From Microcyclosporella mali (lineage: Eukaryota; Ascomycota; Dothideomycetes; Mycosphaerellales; Mycosphaerellaceae), in contig NHNU01000014.1 in NCBI GenBank assembly GCA_002785985.1, positions 620,001 to 684,000 of the forward strand: 64,000 nt of DNA, in the 5' to 3' direction. Position 1 is the first letter of the stretch, and every line of letters begins with the position of its first letter. The position numbers and the translations under genes were made by a program. The notes under the pieces were generated by a model. That model saw nothing but the letters and a program-made list of their open reading frames with translations. It was not told where the DNA came from and searched no databases. Positions 1-10,868 of the stretch are shown here, in pieces.

Positions 1-310
1 ACAATTGCAATGCAACACATTCGCAGAGTGGTTTCCCTCTTGTTTCATGACTACACCCACAGGATGAAGTGTTGACGGCATGTTCCACCAGGTGTTGTGT
101 GTGAAGTGGGAAGGAGAGTTTTGCGTTCCTGAGCCACATGTCTGGTACGCCGGCAGATCTGCCACGCTTCGGCACTTCGGCTTCGTCTTTTCTTTCCATC
201 ATCACCACCACTGCAAACCTTCTTTTGCTGCAGACTTGACGTGGCGCTGCACATGGCTGTTCACGAGATCTCTGCTGCACGATAGCCATCTTCCACACAC
301 CACCGCGACC
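1..310. other. upstream region of RCL1
   Basis: I see no gene here. The RCL1 reading frame stays open upstream of its chosen start, back to an ATG at 80, but those codons do not look like the family. Confidence 0.5.
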
Positions 311-1513
311 ATGGCCACGGCATCGACAGTGCAGCCACTCAAGTTCACCGGCTCCAAACACCTAGTCCAGCGCCTAGTCCTCGCGACTCTGACTGGCCGA
401 CCAGTCCGCATATCGCAGATCAGAGCTTCCTCTCACACCGCTCCCGGACTTGCGCCGCATGAGATCTCTTTTCTGCGTCTGCTCGACGCCATCACCAACG
501 GCTCAGTCATCGAATTCTCGTACACTGGCACTACTGTGCTGTACAAGCCAGGTCTCATCACAGGCAGTGCTGCAGGACATGGCGCAGCGGGAGGAGTGAT
601 CCCACACGAGGTGCCTGCTGATTGTGCGCGAGGCGCCAGCTATTTCCTGATACCATTATGCGTGCTGGCGCCCTTCTCCAAGACACAGGTTAACGTACAT
701 TTCATAGGTGGGGTGATTACTTCTGCGACCCCGCTTGGGGACGTCTCGCTGGACACAGTAAGGACCGCAGTCCTTCCGTTGCTGAAGAGCTTCGGAATCG
801 AGAATAACCTCGAGCTCAGGATACTCAGGCGGTCGAATCCCGGGCCAGGAGGGAAAGGTGGAGGTGGAGAAGTCATATTCAATTTCGGACACCAAGTGAG
901 ACTGCCGAAGACGATTCACATTTTGGACGGGGGACGAATAAAGCGGATAAGAGGTGTTGCATATGCTACTGGAGTGGCAGGAGCGAACAATGCTCGAATG
1001 ATCGAGGCTGCACGAGGTGTTTTGAACGAGTTTGCGCCGGATACCTACATTCATTCCGAGGTCAGCTCTGCGCCTCTCGTGGCTGCTCCAGAGCGAAATA
1101 ATGCCAATGCGAAGAAGAAGATCGGACTCGGTTTTGGTTTGAGCCTGGTGGCTGAGTCCAACACAGGAGCACTCTATTCGGCGGACATTGCGAGTTCACC
1201 AAGCGGTGGAGAGGTACCCGAGGACTTGGGGAAGAGATGCGCATTTCAGCTACTCGAATCAGTTGCGCAGGGAGGAGTGGCGTCGAGTGTGTCAGCTCCG
1301 CTGATGCTGACCATGATGGCGATGGGTAGTGAGGATGTTGGAAGATTGTGCTTAGGGAAAGAGGTTCTAGGATCAGAGCAAGTCGTCCAACTGGCTCGAG
1401 ATCTTCGTGCATTCGGTATGAGTGGTTGGGGCTTGAAGGAGGACGACGATGAGGAAGCCGTCGTAAGCATAGTTGGCAGGGGCGTGGGAAATGTCGGCCG
1501 TAAGATTGCTTGA
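311..1513 (+). CDS. RCL1: RCL1, 18S rRNA-processing factor (RNA 3'-phosphate cyclase-like)
   Basis: An intronless frame of 400 aa, the usual length for Rcl1. Rcl1 is a nucleolar protein of the small-subunit processome. It partners the GTPase Bms1 and is needed for cleavage at site A2 in pre-rRNA; it has the fold of RNA 3'-terminal phosphate cyclase but not the cyclase activity. The start is the ATG at 311 (MATASTVQPLKFTGSKHLVQ). It gives the family-typical opening, in which KFTGSKHLVQRLVLATLTG leads into the cyclase-like fold. A glycine-rich stretch (PGPGGKGGGGEV, about residues 178-190) and the block VRLPKTIHILDGGRIKRIRG follow, as in Rcl1/RTC proteins. The frame is open upstream to 80, which I regard as leader sequence. 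I infer single-copy essential function from the family. Confidence 0.93.
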   Translation: MATASTVQPLKFTGSKHLVQRLVLATLTGRPVRISQIRASSHTAPGLAPHEISFLRLLDAITNGSVIEFSYTGTTVLYKPGLITGSAAGHGAAGGVIPHEVPADCARGASYFLIPLCVLAPFSKTQVNVHFIGGVITSATPLGDVSLDTVRTAVLPLLKSFGIENNLELRILRRSNPGPGGKGGGGEVIFNFGHQVRLPKTIHILDGGRIKRIRGVAYATGVAGANNARMIEAARGVLNEFAPDTYIHSEVSSAPLVAAPERNNANAKKKIGLGFGLSLVAESNTGALYSADIASSPSGGEVPEDLGKRCAFQLLESVAQGGVASSVSAPLMLTMMAMGSEDVGRLCLGKEVLGSEQVVQLARDLRAFGMSGWGLKEDDDEEAVVSIVGRGVGNVGRKIA

Positions 1514-1788
1514 GGTGCGAAATGACCCTTAAGTTTCCATAATGATGATACGAACACGATTGACGTTGCCATAGCCAGATTTCCACTCGGCCAGGCGAGG
1601 AGCAGAATCACGAATATTTCTCACCCAAAGTGAGATCTCAGACGGCGCCTTCCGTCACATGGCAACATATATTCACCTCACATTGCCCATTATGGAAAAC
1701 CTCACTCCTTAGCGGCGGCACGTGCGCAGGTCGTCAATACAAGTTGCTTCACGCACCTCGCGCAAAACATCGACTCAGCCTACACCGA

Positions 1789-4494
1789 ATGCGCGACATT
1801 GCGAGCCTGCCTCACACCGATCCGTCGCGGACGACCCCTGGGGTCGACGTCGCTGCAAACTCCCTTGGAACAGCCGCAGCACAGGTTGAACTCGGCATCG
1901 ACAGCTCACCTCGCGGTGACAGTGCAGAGAACGCGCCGCTCGACGACATGACTGAACCGGCTGTTTTTGACAGCCCGCCTAGGGTAAGGGATGAAGGTAG
2001 GCCCGAACTCGGGATTGTGGTCTCGCAGCGTGACGCGCGACCAGAGGATGCGCTGCTCAGATTCTTCGGCGATTCTGGGGACGACGATTCAGACGATGCC
2101 CCAGTCGAGCATAACGAAGACTCAATCGAGGTTGGTCAACCTGAGGACGCCCCACTCGAGAGCGTCGACCATCTTGCGAATGACGATCTGGAAAATGCGC
2201 CCCGTGAGAATGGCGAGCAATTACGTCTCGACGAAACGACAGAGGAGGCCCCACTCGAAGCCTTCGACAACGCCAGCGCGACTGCCAATCGGTCTATTGA
2301 GATGCCTCCCCCTGTCCACCTTGACCTTCATGACGAGACCATCGAGTGCGCTTGTCCACCAGGATTGAAGCGCATGGGGAAGGACCTCCATTTCACAGGC
2401 ATGAAGCAAGGTCGATTCACTTGGGTTCATTTGTTGTGCAGACCATACACCAAGAAGCTTTCATCAAGTGATTTGTTGGATATAGCAAACAGTTTGGCGA
2501 GCTCTGCAGCGACGGTTGGCGTGACAGAAGCGGGCATGACTGACGTGAAGACGCGGTCAGCGGGCATACTCACCAAGTTCGTGGCACATCCAAGTCAACA
2601 GCAAATTCTCATGATTCAGAATTTCACTTCGAATTTCTGCTGCGATGGTCCTTGCATGGGTTCGAAGGATCTTGGCCAATATTCCACCTGCAAGAAATGT
2701 ACTTCTTGGCAGCACAAGCCGTGCATGCTGTATGGCGAGGATGGTGATGTGAATGGACCGGTCTGTAACCGATGCTACATGAGGTTTCTACTCCACCGCG
2801 ACGAGATTGTCACTTGGCAGCGTCAACGTCTGCTCCAGGCTGTGCGAGAAGCTTGGGTCTGGCTGAAGGATCCAGAGAATAGGAAGAAGACAGACCGGAG
2901 AAGATGGGCCACAAAGTTCGTGGCTCGGTACTTGCACCATGTAAGTCTTGTTGTGGTCTTTGCAATGCTAGTCACGATACTGACTCCGACATAGAACCAA
3001 GGCCTCTTCATCAAGTTTGTTTGCTCTCGAAGACCGCCACCGGACGAGCTGGCGAGTGAGGTGGAGGGCGAAGAAGGAGAGATTATTGAGAACGTTCAGA
3101 CTTTGCAGGAGCAGGAGGAACCAGCCAAGCCTCGCAAGCGACCGAAGCGCAAAGCAGCTGTTCAGCCAGTTATGACTGAAGATGACTATCGCGAGCTCGG
3201 GATTGACCCACCCGAATCAGCATACCCTACGAATACACTGACCACAGCCGATGATAGCGATGATGCGATTGTGGTGTCTACGAGTAGGAGGCCGCCGCAA
3301 ATTGTGGGCAAGAAAGCTACAGGACCGAGCATGAAGTCCGCACCAACACTATTCGACTCGCCGAAAGCCAAAGTCAAGTCCAAGGGCAAGTCCAAGGCCC
3401 CAAGACCTTCACCCTCGAACGTTACGCCCAAGCAGCGCAGCGGCAAGAAGCGCAAGCGATCGTTGTCTACGCCACCTATGTCTAAAGGCAGTGGAGCGCC
3501 CCGCAAGTCAGTTCGCATCGACAAGAGGATGCGTCGAGGCACGAACATACGGAGCGACCTCGTATCGGATGAAGAAGACGAGGCAACATCGTTCTCAGGA
3601 TACCAGACTCAGCAGCACCCGCATCTCAAGGGCATCGATGGCAGGACTTCTTGCATGTGCAACGACATGCTACCACCTGCGAAGGACTGCATTCGTTGCC
3701 AGGAGTGCGGCAATCGGCAGCATCAGGCCTGCGCTCAAGATATCGAAGATGGAATTCCAGAGCTGTGCAACTTCTGTTACGAGCCGTCTTCGGAGGAAGA
3801 GCAAGATGAGGAACAAGAAGTGGCTGTTCAGCAGCCGCCTCCCCCGAAGCGTGCCAAGACCAAATCTGCAGGCCGAGCAAAGGAGTCACTGGACGAGGAA
3901 GAAGATGCAGTCGTAATGCAGCGGCCAGCTGCTCCAGTTCGTCGTGCTAAGACTAAGTCTGTTGGTCAATCTACTGCTGCTGCTCGGACTGCCGCGCTTT
4001 CTCCGGCGATCACTACCACCGTCGCTAGACCAACTGCAACTCCCAGATCGGTCGACGTCAGTACGCCAGCTGCCACCCCAGTCAACTCTGAGTTTCACAA
4101 CGCAGCCGTCCGAGACGAAATCCTTTCCCTCTGCTCGACCGTCCTGTGGCGAGAGTACTGGCTCATCCCATCTCCAGACGACCCCGACGATTACGAAGCC
4201 TCCGAGTCAGAAGTCCCACCCTTCCCTCCTGGAGACTGGCTTGCGGAAATGCAGAAGCGTCTGCTCGCTTTCGTGACCGCCAGTGGTCCGGCCAACGTGA
4301 CCACGTATCTGCAGGGTGCTCTGTCCGTCTTTCCGCGCGATAAGAATGAGATCATGAAGTGCTTGCGCGAGCTCGCGGTTCATGAGCTTTCTAATGGTGC
4401 ATATAAGCGTAGACGTAAGGAGCTCGGGGTTTTTGCTGAGGTCCTTGGGTTGGAGGAGAAGGGGAATACTTTTCCTGTTCCTGGCCGTTCGTGA
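1789..4494 (+). CDS. nuclear protein with two PHD-type zinc fingers
   Basis: Two exons, 1789-2940 and 2995-4494, joined by a 54-nt GTAAGT...TAG intron in phase 0, give 883 aa. Residues 1-200 are acidic and repetitive (ENAPLDD, EDAPLES, DLENAPREN), so probably disordered. A first PHD-like finger lies at about 283-330 (STCKKCTSWQHKPCM ... CNRC). A lysine/serine-rich linker with nuclear-localisation-like runs follows, such as KPRKRPKRK. A second finger sits at about 603-645 (CMCND ... CIRCQECGNRQHQAC ... CNFC). The C-terminal 130 residues are folded-looking and unassigned. PHD fingers commonly read histone H3 tails, so chromatin binding is likely but the complex is unknown. The frame is open upstream to a GTG at 1630; the first in-frame ATG is 1789. 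Exon 2 alone could be mistaken for a separate gene. Confidence 0.8.
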
Positions 4495-5114
4495 AGGGAG
4501 GAATTGAGGAGGAGAGATGGGTATGGCGAAGGGAGTCGATCGACTGCCTCAAGAGTCCTGCGGACAGACGACTCGAGAGTGAGGTGATTTGGAGTAGAAT
4601 GCATTTGGTTACGGGGTTTGTTGTCTTGTGTCAGGTAGGTATTTTGAGAATGTCATAGCCTACTCTTGGGCTCTGGATAGAGCTGGCGCTTCGCCTAGTG
4701 TCTACTACAGAAGTGTGGTCCTCTCAGTGTCTCGGTCTCGGTGCCCAGTGTAGACCAGCCTATTCCACTTATTTAGGTCTTCTTCCCTGGATAGAGCTGG
4801 CACTTCACATAATGTCTACTAAAGTGGTTCTCTGAATATGTTAGTAGCAGCGCCGGCCATATGTCAGCCTTTCCACCACTCATTGAAATCTCATTCCGAC
4901 GCATTAGACGAGACAATTCTAGTCTGTATGAACCATCCCCTCTCCTGGCAATGACAAGTGGAACGCGTTACCACATAGGTATCCTCAGCCATTGTATTCA
5001 CACTCAGTAATTTCATTCCTCGCTACGAACGCAGAGCAAGAAATCCTCCCTTTTCGAAACCATCCCAGATCTCCATATTCAACCCTTACCACTACTGCCC
5101 ATCCTCCTCCTCCT
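4495..5114. other. intergenic region between convergent genes
   Basis: No gene is visible. It holds two diverged direct-repeat units, listed separately, and a pyrimidine-rich stretch that reads as frames on both strands by chance. Confidence 0.5.
4673..4838 (+). repeat. diverged direct repeat, two units
   Basis: Unit 1 starts at 4673 and unit 2 at 4787. Both begin with CTGGATAGAGCTGGC and continue alike for about 50 bp (...TGTCTACTA...AGTG...CTCT). Most point differences in the aligned part are G to A or C to T from unit 1 to unit 2. This is the direction expected of repeat-induced point mutation, but the sample is small. Confidence 0.55.
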
Positions 5115-5714
5115 TCATGCCTGTGCCGCTTCCTCCTTCTCCTCCATCTTCCTCCTCGCCGCCAGAATCATCTCCTCCCGCCTCTGCCTCAACGCATTCG
5201 CTCTCGCGCCCTTATCCGCACTCCACGCACTCCCCCGCGACGTCGCCTGCTCCGGCTCTTTCCCCTTCCCACCCACTCGCGCCTGCAAGCCATACCGCGT
5301 GATCAGATCCGGCGCAGCAGCTTTCACATTACCAGCCCCAGCCCCAGCATCTCTACTCCTCGCTGCTGCCGCCGCCGCCGCCGCATTCCCGGGTAGATTC
5401 GCCGGCTGGAAAGAAGGAGGCGGCGTCTCGAGACCGCGGCCGCCGAGGATGCGCTCCGTGGTGGCGGTGACGTTGTTGCCGTTGCGGGAGAGGTCCCAGG
5501 CTATACTGCGCTGATCCAGCTGTGGGAACATGGAAGAGATTTGTAGGATTTTGGTGGGATCGACGGCGCGGGAGGAGGAGGTTGTTGCGGTGCTGGAGCT
5601 GGAAGAGGAGGATGTGGTGGGTTTGCTCATGAACCAGCGGATGGCGAGGAAGCCGACTACGGCTACGGCGAGTAGTTGGGGGATGTTGATGGAGGTTTGC
5701 GTGTTGGTCGCCAT
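5115..5714 (-). CDS. CUE1: Cue1-like ER membrane CUE-domain protein
   Basis: A single frame of 199 aa from the ATG at 5714 (MATNTQTSINIPQ). A hydrophobic helix at about residues 9-29 (LLAVAVVGFLAIRWFMS) forms an N-terminal membrane anchor, followed by a serine-rich spacer. A CUE domain at about 52-97 contains the proline-containing motif MFPQL and a later dileucine-like region. The C-terminus is basic and helical (ALRQRREEMILAARRKMEEKEE). In yeast, Cue1 (203 aa) anchors the E2 Ubc7 at the ER and activates it for ER-associated degradation; length, topology and domain order match. The frame is open upstream to 5930, but the extra 72 residues are unlike the family and lack a good start context. 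The gene symbol is by analogy. Confidence 0.8.
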   Translation of the reverse strand: MATNTQTSINIPQLLAVAVVGFLAIRWFMSKPTTSSSSSSSTATTSSSRAVDPTKILQISSMFPQLDQRSIAWDLSRNGNNVTATTERILGGRGLETPPPSFQPANLPGNAAAAAAAARSRDAGAGAGNVKAAAPDLITRYGLQARVGGKGKEPEQATSRGSAWSADKGARANALRQRREEMILAARRKMEEKEEAAQA

Positions 5715-6281
5715 GGTTGCGAGGGTGGAGAGAGGGTGGTTTGAGGTGGTCTTGTGAGCAGGTGGTAATGTTGCTGTCGGTGCTGATGGGTCCGCGATTG
5801 CGAGGTGGATGTGATAGGCGGGCTTTCCTCTCTTTATGCTGGGGAGCGAATGGCTATGTAGGACATTTGTGGATATGAGGAGTCTTCCTATTGTGTGATT
5901 GCTGCTTGCGCTGGGTTGATAACCAGACAAGCAAATGTTCAGATTTTGGATAAACAGGGAACGTAGGAGATAGATGTGATCAAGGTGTACTGTAAGAATG
6001 TCTATCTATGGCAAAGGATCATAGATGTGGCGTCATAGCCCTCAGCCACACTGCTCAAGTGCTCGTGCTCAGCCGATATCTCGTGCCGCAAAAGTCTTTC
6101 CCCGACCGCTATTGCAACCTCGGGAAACGTTAAAAATGATGCAATCGCTTGTCCTTAGCGTAGAACTTGCTCTAGGATCTCCTGGGAAAGTTCAAAAAGA
6201 GAACTTGATCGCATATACGTGTATATCGACCCTATATCGGGTCAGTCCGGCCATATCACTCAAAATTATCGGTTTGTTGAC
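5715..6281. other. intergenic region
   Basis: It contains the upstream region of the CUE protein. I see no further gene or repeat. Confidence 0.4.
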
Positions 6282-6360
6282 TTACACCATGGGACTCGAA
6301 CCCACAACCTTCCGCTCGCTGGAATAGGAGGCGGACGCTCTACCATTGAGCCAAGCAGCC
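6282..6360 (-). pseudogene. tRNA-Arg(CCT)-like gene, probably decayed
   Basis: On the minus strand the D arm (GCTC AATGGTA GAGC), anticodon stem (TCCGC/GCGGA) and T arm (GTGGG TTCGAGT CCCAT) all pair. A- and B-box promoter motifs are present. The anticodon loop is 15 nt, which fits a 7-nt loop with anticodon CCT plus an 8-nt intron (TTCCAGCG) in the canonical place after position 37. The 5' acceptor strand (GGCTGCT) does not pair with the 3' strand (GGTGTAA), so I call it a pseudogene or a tRNA-derived relic. Confidence 0.65.
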
Positions 6361-6759
6361 TTCTTTCAGAGACCACAATAAGCGGCGTTAGGATTTTCAA
6401 AAATCTCCACTATATTGCGACGTCAATTCTGCCGCTGGGCTCACCTCCGAAAGCCGAAGGTCCCATGCGGACGAGCGAGACCACTAAGGTCAGTCTTGAT
6501 GTTTGCTACATTCCCTTCATGCTAGAGGCACGAGACTGGCTTGTTGGGGTAAAAGAGGCGAACGCTCGTGGACATTCTGCGAGTGAGAGTCAGGGAGCTT
6601 GCCGCTATAACAGAAATTCATCCTTTTCTGCAGTTGTGAGTCTTACATCTTCTGCTCTGAGTACTGCTCCGCTAAGCTACATGTAGCATGGCCAAAAGCC
6701 ATTACATGGCTGGCCGTCTGAAGCTCTTGAATGATGCTGTCTACTCCTCGTCGACCATC
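6361..6759. other. intergenic region
   Basis: I see nothing that supports a gene. The small plus-strand frames here lack family features. Confidence 0.35.
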
Positions 6760-7841
6760 TTACAACTCAACAACCACCTTCTTCGCAGAAACTCCAGCCT
6801 TGTTCGTATCCAGACCCTTTTGCACACTCTCCAGCCCCTTGCCAACAACCAAAGGCTCCGGAACAGCCTTGAGTTTACCCTGCTCCAAAGCAGGAGTGAC
6901 ATACTCCCACCAAATAGGCTTGTTCAGATCAAGCTGAATGCCAAAAACGTTACCAAACTTTACATTTGACGGAGCGTTCTCAGGAGCTCCCAGCACCACC
7001 GCCACGTTGGCACCGCCCAGCTTCTCAGCGATGGGAACAACGTGCTTGTACGAGCCCTCCTGTGTCGAGATAGCATCGTAGATTCCCGCGAATTCGCCCC
7101 CGGCAGCCTTGATTGCCTTGACGACATCGTCGACCACGGAGGGACTGTTGTAATCAATAGCTTCCGAGGCCCCGAGCTTTTTCACGAAATCGTGGTTGCG
7201 AGTGCTAGCTGTCGTGACCACTTTGGCCCCAGATGCAACGGCAAGCTGAATTGCCAAAGCACCTACTGATGAGGAACCACCCCAGACGAAAATTGTCTTT
7301 CCAGAAGATTCTGGAGTAAGAGAGGGTTTCTGCAGACCCAGGTAGCCTTTCTCCCTGCTATCGAAGAGTCCATGAGAAGCTGTTCCAATCGCTAAGGGCA
7401 GGACCACAGCATCGGTGAAAGAAAGCGATGCGGGAATGAAGCCCGTACTAGCCTCTGGTGCAGCACTGTACAGCTGAAAACCTCCATCTTGTGGTTTCTG
7501 CGATTTTAGAGATATGACGTGTCTGAAGACAAGTCAGCACACCGACGACCATTACGATTTATGCTACTCTCGACTTACGCTATGACGCGATCGCCTTTTT
7601 TGTACCTCTGGACATTCTCTCCGACCTCCACGACTTCACCTGCGACGTCCGTTCCGAGGATGGTGGGCCATTGCTCGATCATGAATCCGTAGTCCTGAAT
7701 CTTCCAATCCACTGGATTGATGGCGATAGCGTGGTTCTTGACGACGATCTCGCCTGCACCAGGCTTGGGGAAGTCTGCTTTGTCTACGCGCAGCTTGGCG
7801 CCCTTTTTGTCGAGCCATGCAGCTTGGTTCTCCTGGGCCAT
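6760..7841 (-). CDS. zinc-type medium-chain dehydrogenase (CipB-like enoyl/quinone reductase)
   Basis: Two exons on the minus strand, 7841-7579 and 7522-6760, are split by a GTAAGT...CAG intron of 56 nt and give 341 aa. The N-terminal GroES-like part carries HAIAINPVDWKIQDYGF and the domain hallmark GTDVAGEVVEVG. The Rossmann part carries the NAD(P)H motif WGGSSSVGALAIQLA. The catalytic-zinc cysteine ligands are absent, as is usual in this branch, which includes CipB and the trans-enoyl reductases of polyketide clusters. It probably reduces an activated double bond or quinone with NADPH; the substrate cannot be told. It faces the same way as the carboxylesterase upstream of it. Confidence 0.88.
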
Positions 7842-8590
7842 GATTGCTTGCTATTTGGATTGAGAGTCGTATGAGTGTTTGGTGTCGAGTGTGGAAACCG
7901 TTATTTGCGAGTGTCGATTGCAAGTGAGCGAATTGGTTGGTGGCTTTATTTGGCGCAATGTCTCGTGCTTCCTGTGCGTCGAGCGAAATCTTGCGTGCTT
8001 AGAAACCAAAGTATCAATGCTGTGTCAATGCAGTGGCGACCTCAGGGTAACCCTCTCCACTTCCATCGACGTCATCGTTCCTGATCACGATTTGAATTAG
8101 AAATGCTGCAATCCAGTGTGCCTGCAGAATAACATGTACACTAGAAGACGCTGTTTGTCAGCTATCAGTGATCGCAAATTGTCACAGCACCTGAAGGTCA
8201 AGATCTCTAGCTTCGCTCGCAAGCATTCAGGAATCACATCTACTCGAGGATGCACCCCAGATCTTCATGAATTATTTGGCAGATTTCTTGATAGCTAGCC
8301 GATCCTTTTTCGAGTATGAGGTAGGGCATTGCTGCTGAGGGAGGCGCTATACCTGTAGCGAGATCGTTCGGCGTGACCTCATTCAGACCTAATGCAAATC
8401 AATCCGTTAGATAGCCCTAGATTTCCTTTGTAAGCAGCTGCTGAGCTGAATGCTTTGGAAGTGAAGGAGTGAGCAGTGATCAATGCTAGCAGTTCAAACG
8501 AAAGGTGACATTGGCAGGATCGCATCATGAAGACTGAAATCATTTCGACTTTTATTTGGCCCGGTCCGCTCACATTACCTGCTCTTTCCG
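7842..8590. other. upstream region of the CipB-like gene
   Basis: I see no gene here. It separates two minus-strand genes and should hold the promoter of the reductase. Confidence 0.4.
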
Positions 8591-10318
8591 CTATGCTATA
8601 GGCGGATTCCGTGAATCGAGGTAATACCTCACAACTTTCTCCCACAGATCATCGAAACCGTGCTCACCACCTTCTTTGCGAGCAAACTCCAACAGCTTTT
8701 CCGCTGGTCGCATCGCAACGTCTTGAGGTGAGAGGAATATCAGACCATGAGACGTCACTTGATGTACATGTTGCTTCTCTGGATGCCAGGTGGTTCCGGG
8801 CTTCTCGCCGTAACAATAATTGGTAATGTATTGTCGCCATGCCGCAATACCTGAACGCATTCCGTCAGGAAGCTGGTCCTCGTATGGTCCGAGAAGCGAG
8901 ACGACATCCCATGTGTGGCTTGCGCACTTCTGCTGCGGTAGTGGACCGGGCCAAGGATTCGGTATGTCGAATAACAACGAGTAGCTCTCGGTCTGCGAAT
9001 TTACAGCTCCCATGCTCATACTTATGGCAGGGGCATAGAAGCCAGAATCGGTAACGAGCTGACAGATTTTTTGTAAGGATGCTTCATCAGAGTCTGTTTC
9101 GTTAATGCCATAGAGATCAAGCAAATCCTGAGGCTGTTCCAGGCGTGCTTTGCATATTGATCGGAAGAGAGCAGCCTTGTTGGGTCGATCCATTTCATGC
9201 TCAACGAGGTACGAGATTGAGCCATCATAGGTGCATGACCCCACTATTTGCGATTGGAGCCAAGCATTGGGCTTGGACTTCTGGAAGTAGAGCATGGTTG
9301 ACCATTCCTTGTCCGGAATGAGCTCGGATTCGTAGCAAAAAGCACCATGGAGCTCGATACGCCTGATTGAATCGACAGGCAGCGCGATGAGTGCACGGGC
9401 TACTTCATCGGCTGAACGATCTTTGGTCGTGATGTTCAGGTTCTCGGCCTAGAGTTTGTAAGCCTATGTCCAAGTATGCAAAAGTGTGAGGGACTTCAAG
9501 GCCATATCGGATCTTCGACAAGGTAAGATGATAGTCGGCATGTAACAACATACCGTTTTGCAAAAATCAGCGTGATGCTGCTCTGGACTTTTGGTGACAA
9601 GCACCGTGCTCGATCCTGATAGCACGATAGATTGTCGGTAAAGAGCCTCCGCTCTGGGACGAGTGTTGTGGAGCGACAGACTGGCAGCGCCTGCAGACTG
9701 CCCGATTGCGGTGACTTTGCTCGGATCACCACCAAAGCCAGTGATGAAGCTCTGTATCCATTGGAATGCCTGAAGTTGGTCATGTAGTCCGTTGTTTGGG
9801 GGAATGAGGTCACTCGCTTCTGGAGTATGTAGAAAGCCTAGAGCGCCCAGCCTGTAATCTATCGAGATGAAAATGAGAGGTTTGCCGAATGATAGCGCAT
9901 CCACACAAAATTTGGTGGGATCATAGTAGTATCGCTCTCCAGATCCGATTGCCAAAGCTCCACCGTGAAGGAAAGTCAGAACAGGCAGCTTAGCTTCTGG
10001 CACCAAGTGCACCTGTGGCACGGTAATCGTCACTCTGAGACAGTCTTCAGACTGCGACTGTGATCTGGTGGGCTGTTCAGGTAGCTGATTCCATTTGAGG
10101 TCTGTCTCCAAGCAGTTCTGTCGTTGAATGCTTGATGGACCCCATTGCGAAGCATCGTAAGAAGCAGCCTCGCCGTCGTGCGGAAGGGCCTCTAGAAGTC
10201 GGGAGCGAGCGAAGCGCTGGGCGACTGTCGCGTACGGTATCGAACGAAACTGTACCAGGCCATCCCCAATCTGTTGACCCAAGATCAGGCCGAGATCTGG
10301 ATGCGTATGTCGATACAT
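8591..10318 (-). CDS. type-B carboxylesterase/lipase
   Basis: Two exons, 10318-9554 and 9448-8591, are joined across a GTATGT...CTAG intron in phase 0 and give 540 aa, normal for the family. Visible landmarks are FRSIPYA near the N-terminus, SEDCLRVTI, the oxyanion-hole HGGAL, and the nucleophile elbow GQSAG with Ser208. A candidate catalytic His lies in HTWDV, which agrees with alpha/beta-hydrolase esterases. A hydrophobic stretch just upstream of the chosen ATG, from 10399 in the same frame, could act as a signal peptide, so a longer secreted form is possible. It hydrolyses carboxylic esters; the natural substrate is unknown. It is divergent from the ankyrin gene, with 550 bp between starts. 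Confidence 0.87.
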
Positions 10319-10868
10319 CGTTCGCAGCGACACAAGGCTTGAGCAAAGAACGAAGGCAACCCTCAAGGCTCCGAGAACATTACGTCCCAGACAAGGCAAC
10401 GTGCAAGATGGGGCTCATCACCTCGACATCTGTGCCATCGCGCCGCTGATGAGATCCCTGTTGGTCGTGCCAGTTCGTCCTATGAAATGGGGCTGTGTGG
10501 TGGCAGGTGGCTTGAAAAGAGTGGGACTCAGCCCCCTTTGTTGTCGCATGTTAGCGCTGGACAAGTGTATGCCTTCGCATCAGCCAATCGAACTTCCCTT
10601 CTCTTGGGCATCTCTACGCATGGCAGAGGGAATTGCCTTCAAGCGATGCGCCCACATTTTGAGCCTTGTAACGCCTCGTCGACGGCCTTATTCCCGCAGG
10701 CTCGTCCATCTGGTCATAGATGGCACATAAGCCACCAAACGGAGCAGCGCTCCGTTCGTTTCTCGTCAGACCATTCCTCCTACGCATTCGAGAGTCGACT
10801 ATAGTACTGCCCGATTCATTAGAACAAGAGCTTTGGATGAGCTGGAATATAGTGTCGTCATATGTACA
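10319..10868. promoter_or_regulatory. divergent intergenic region, carboxylesterase / ankyrin gene
   Basis: The two genes start away from each other here. No specific site was recognised. Confidence 0.35.

Noticed and set aside
5117..5514. Plus-strand proline/serine-rich frames over the CUE-protein gene
   Set aside because: They are antisense to the alanine- and arginine-rich C-terminus of the CUE protein and carry no independent evidence.
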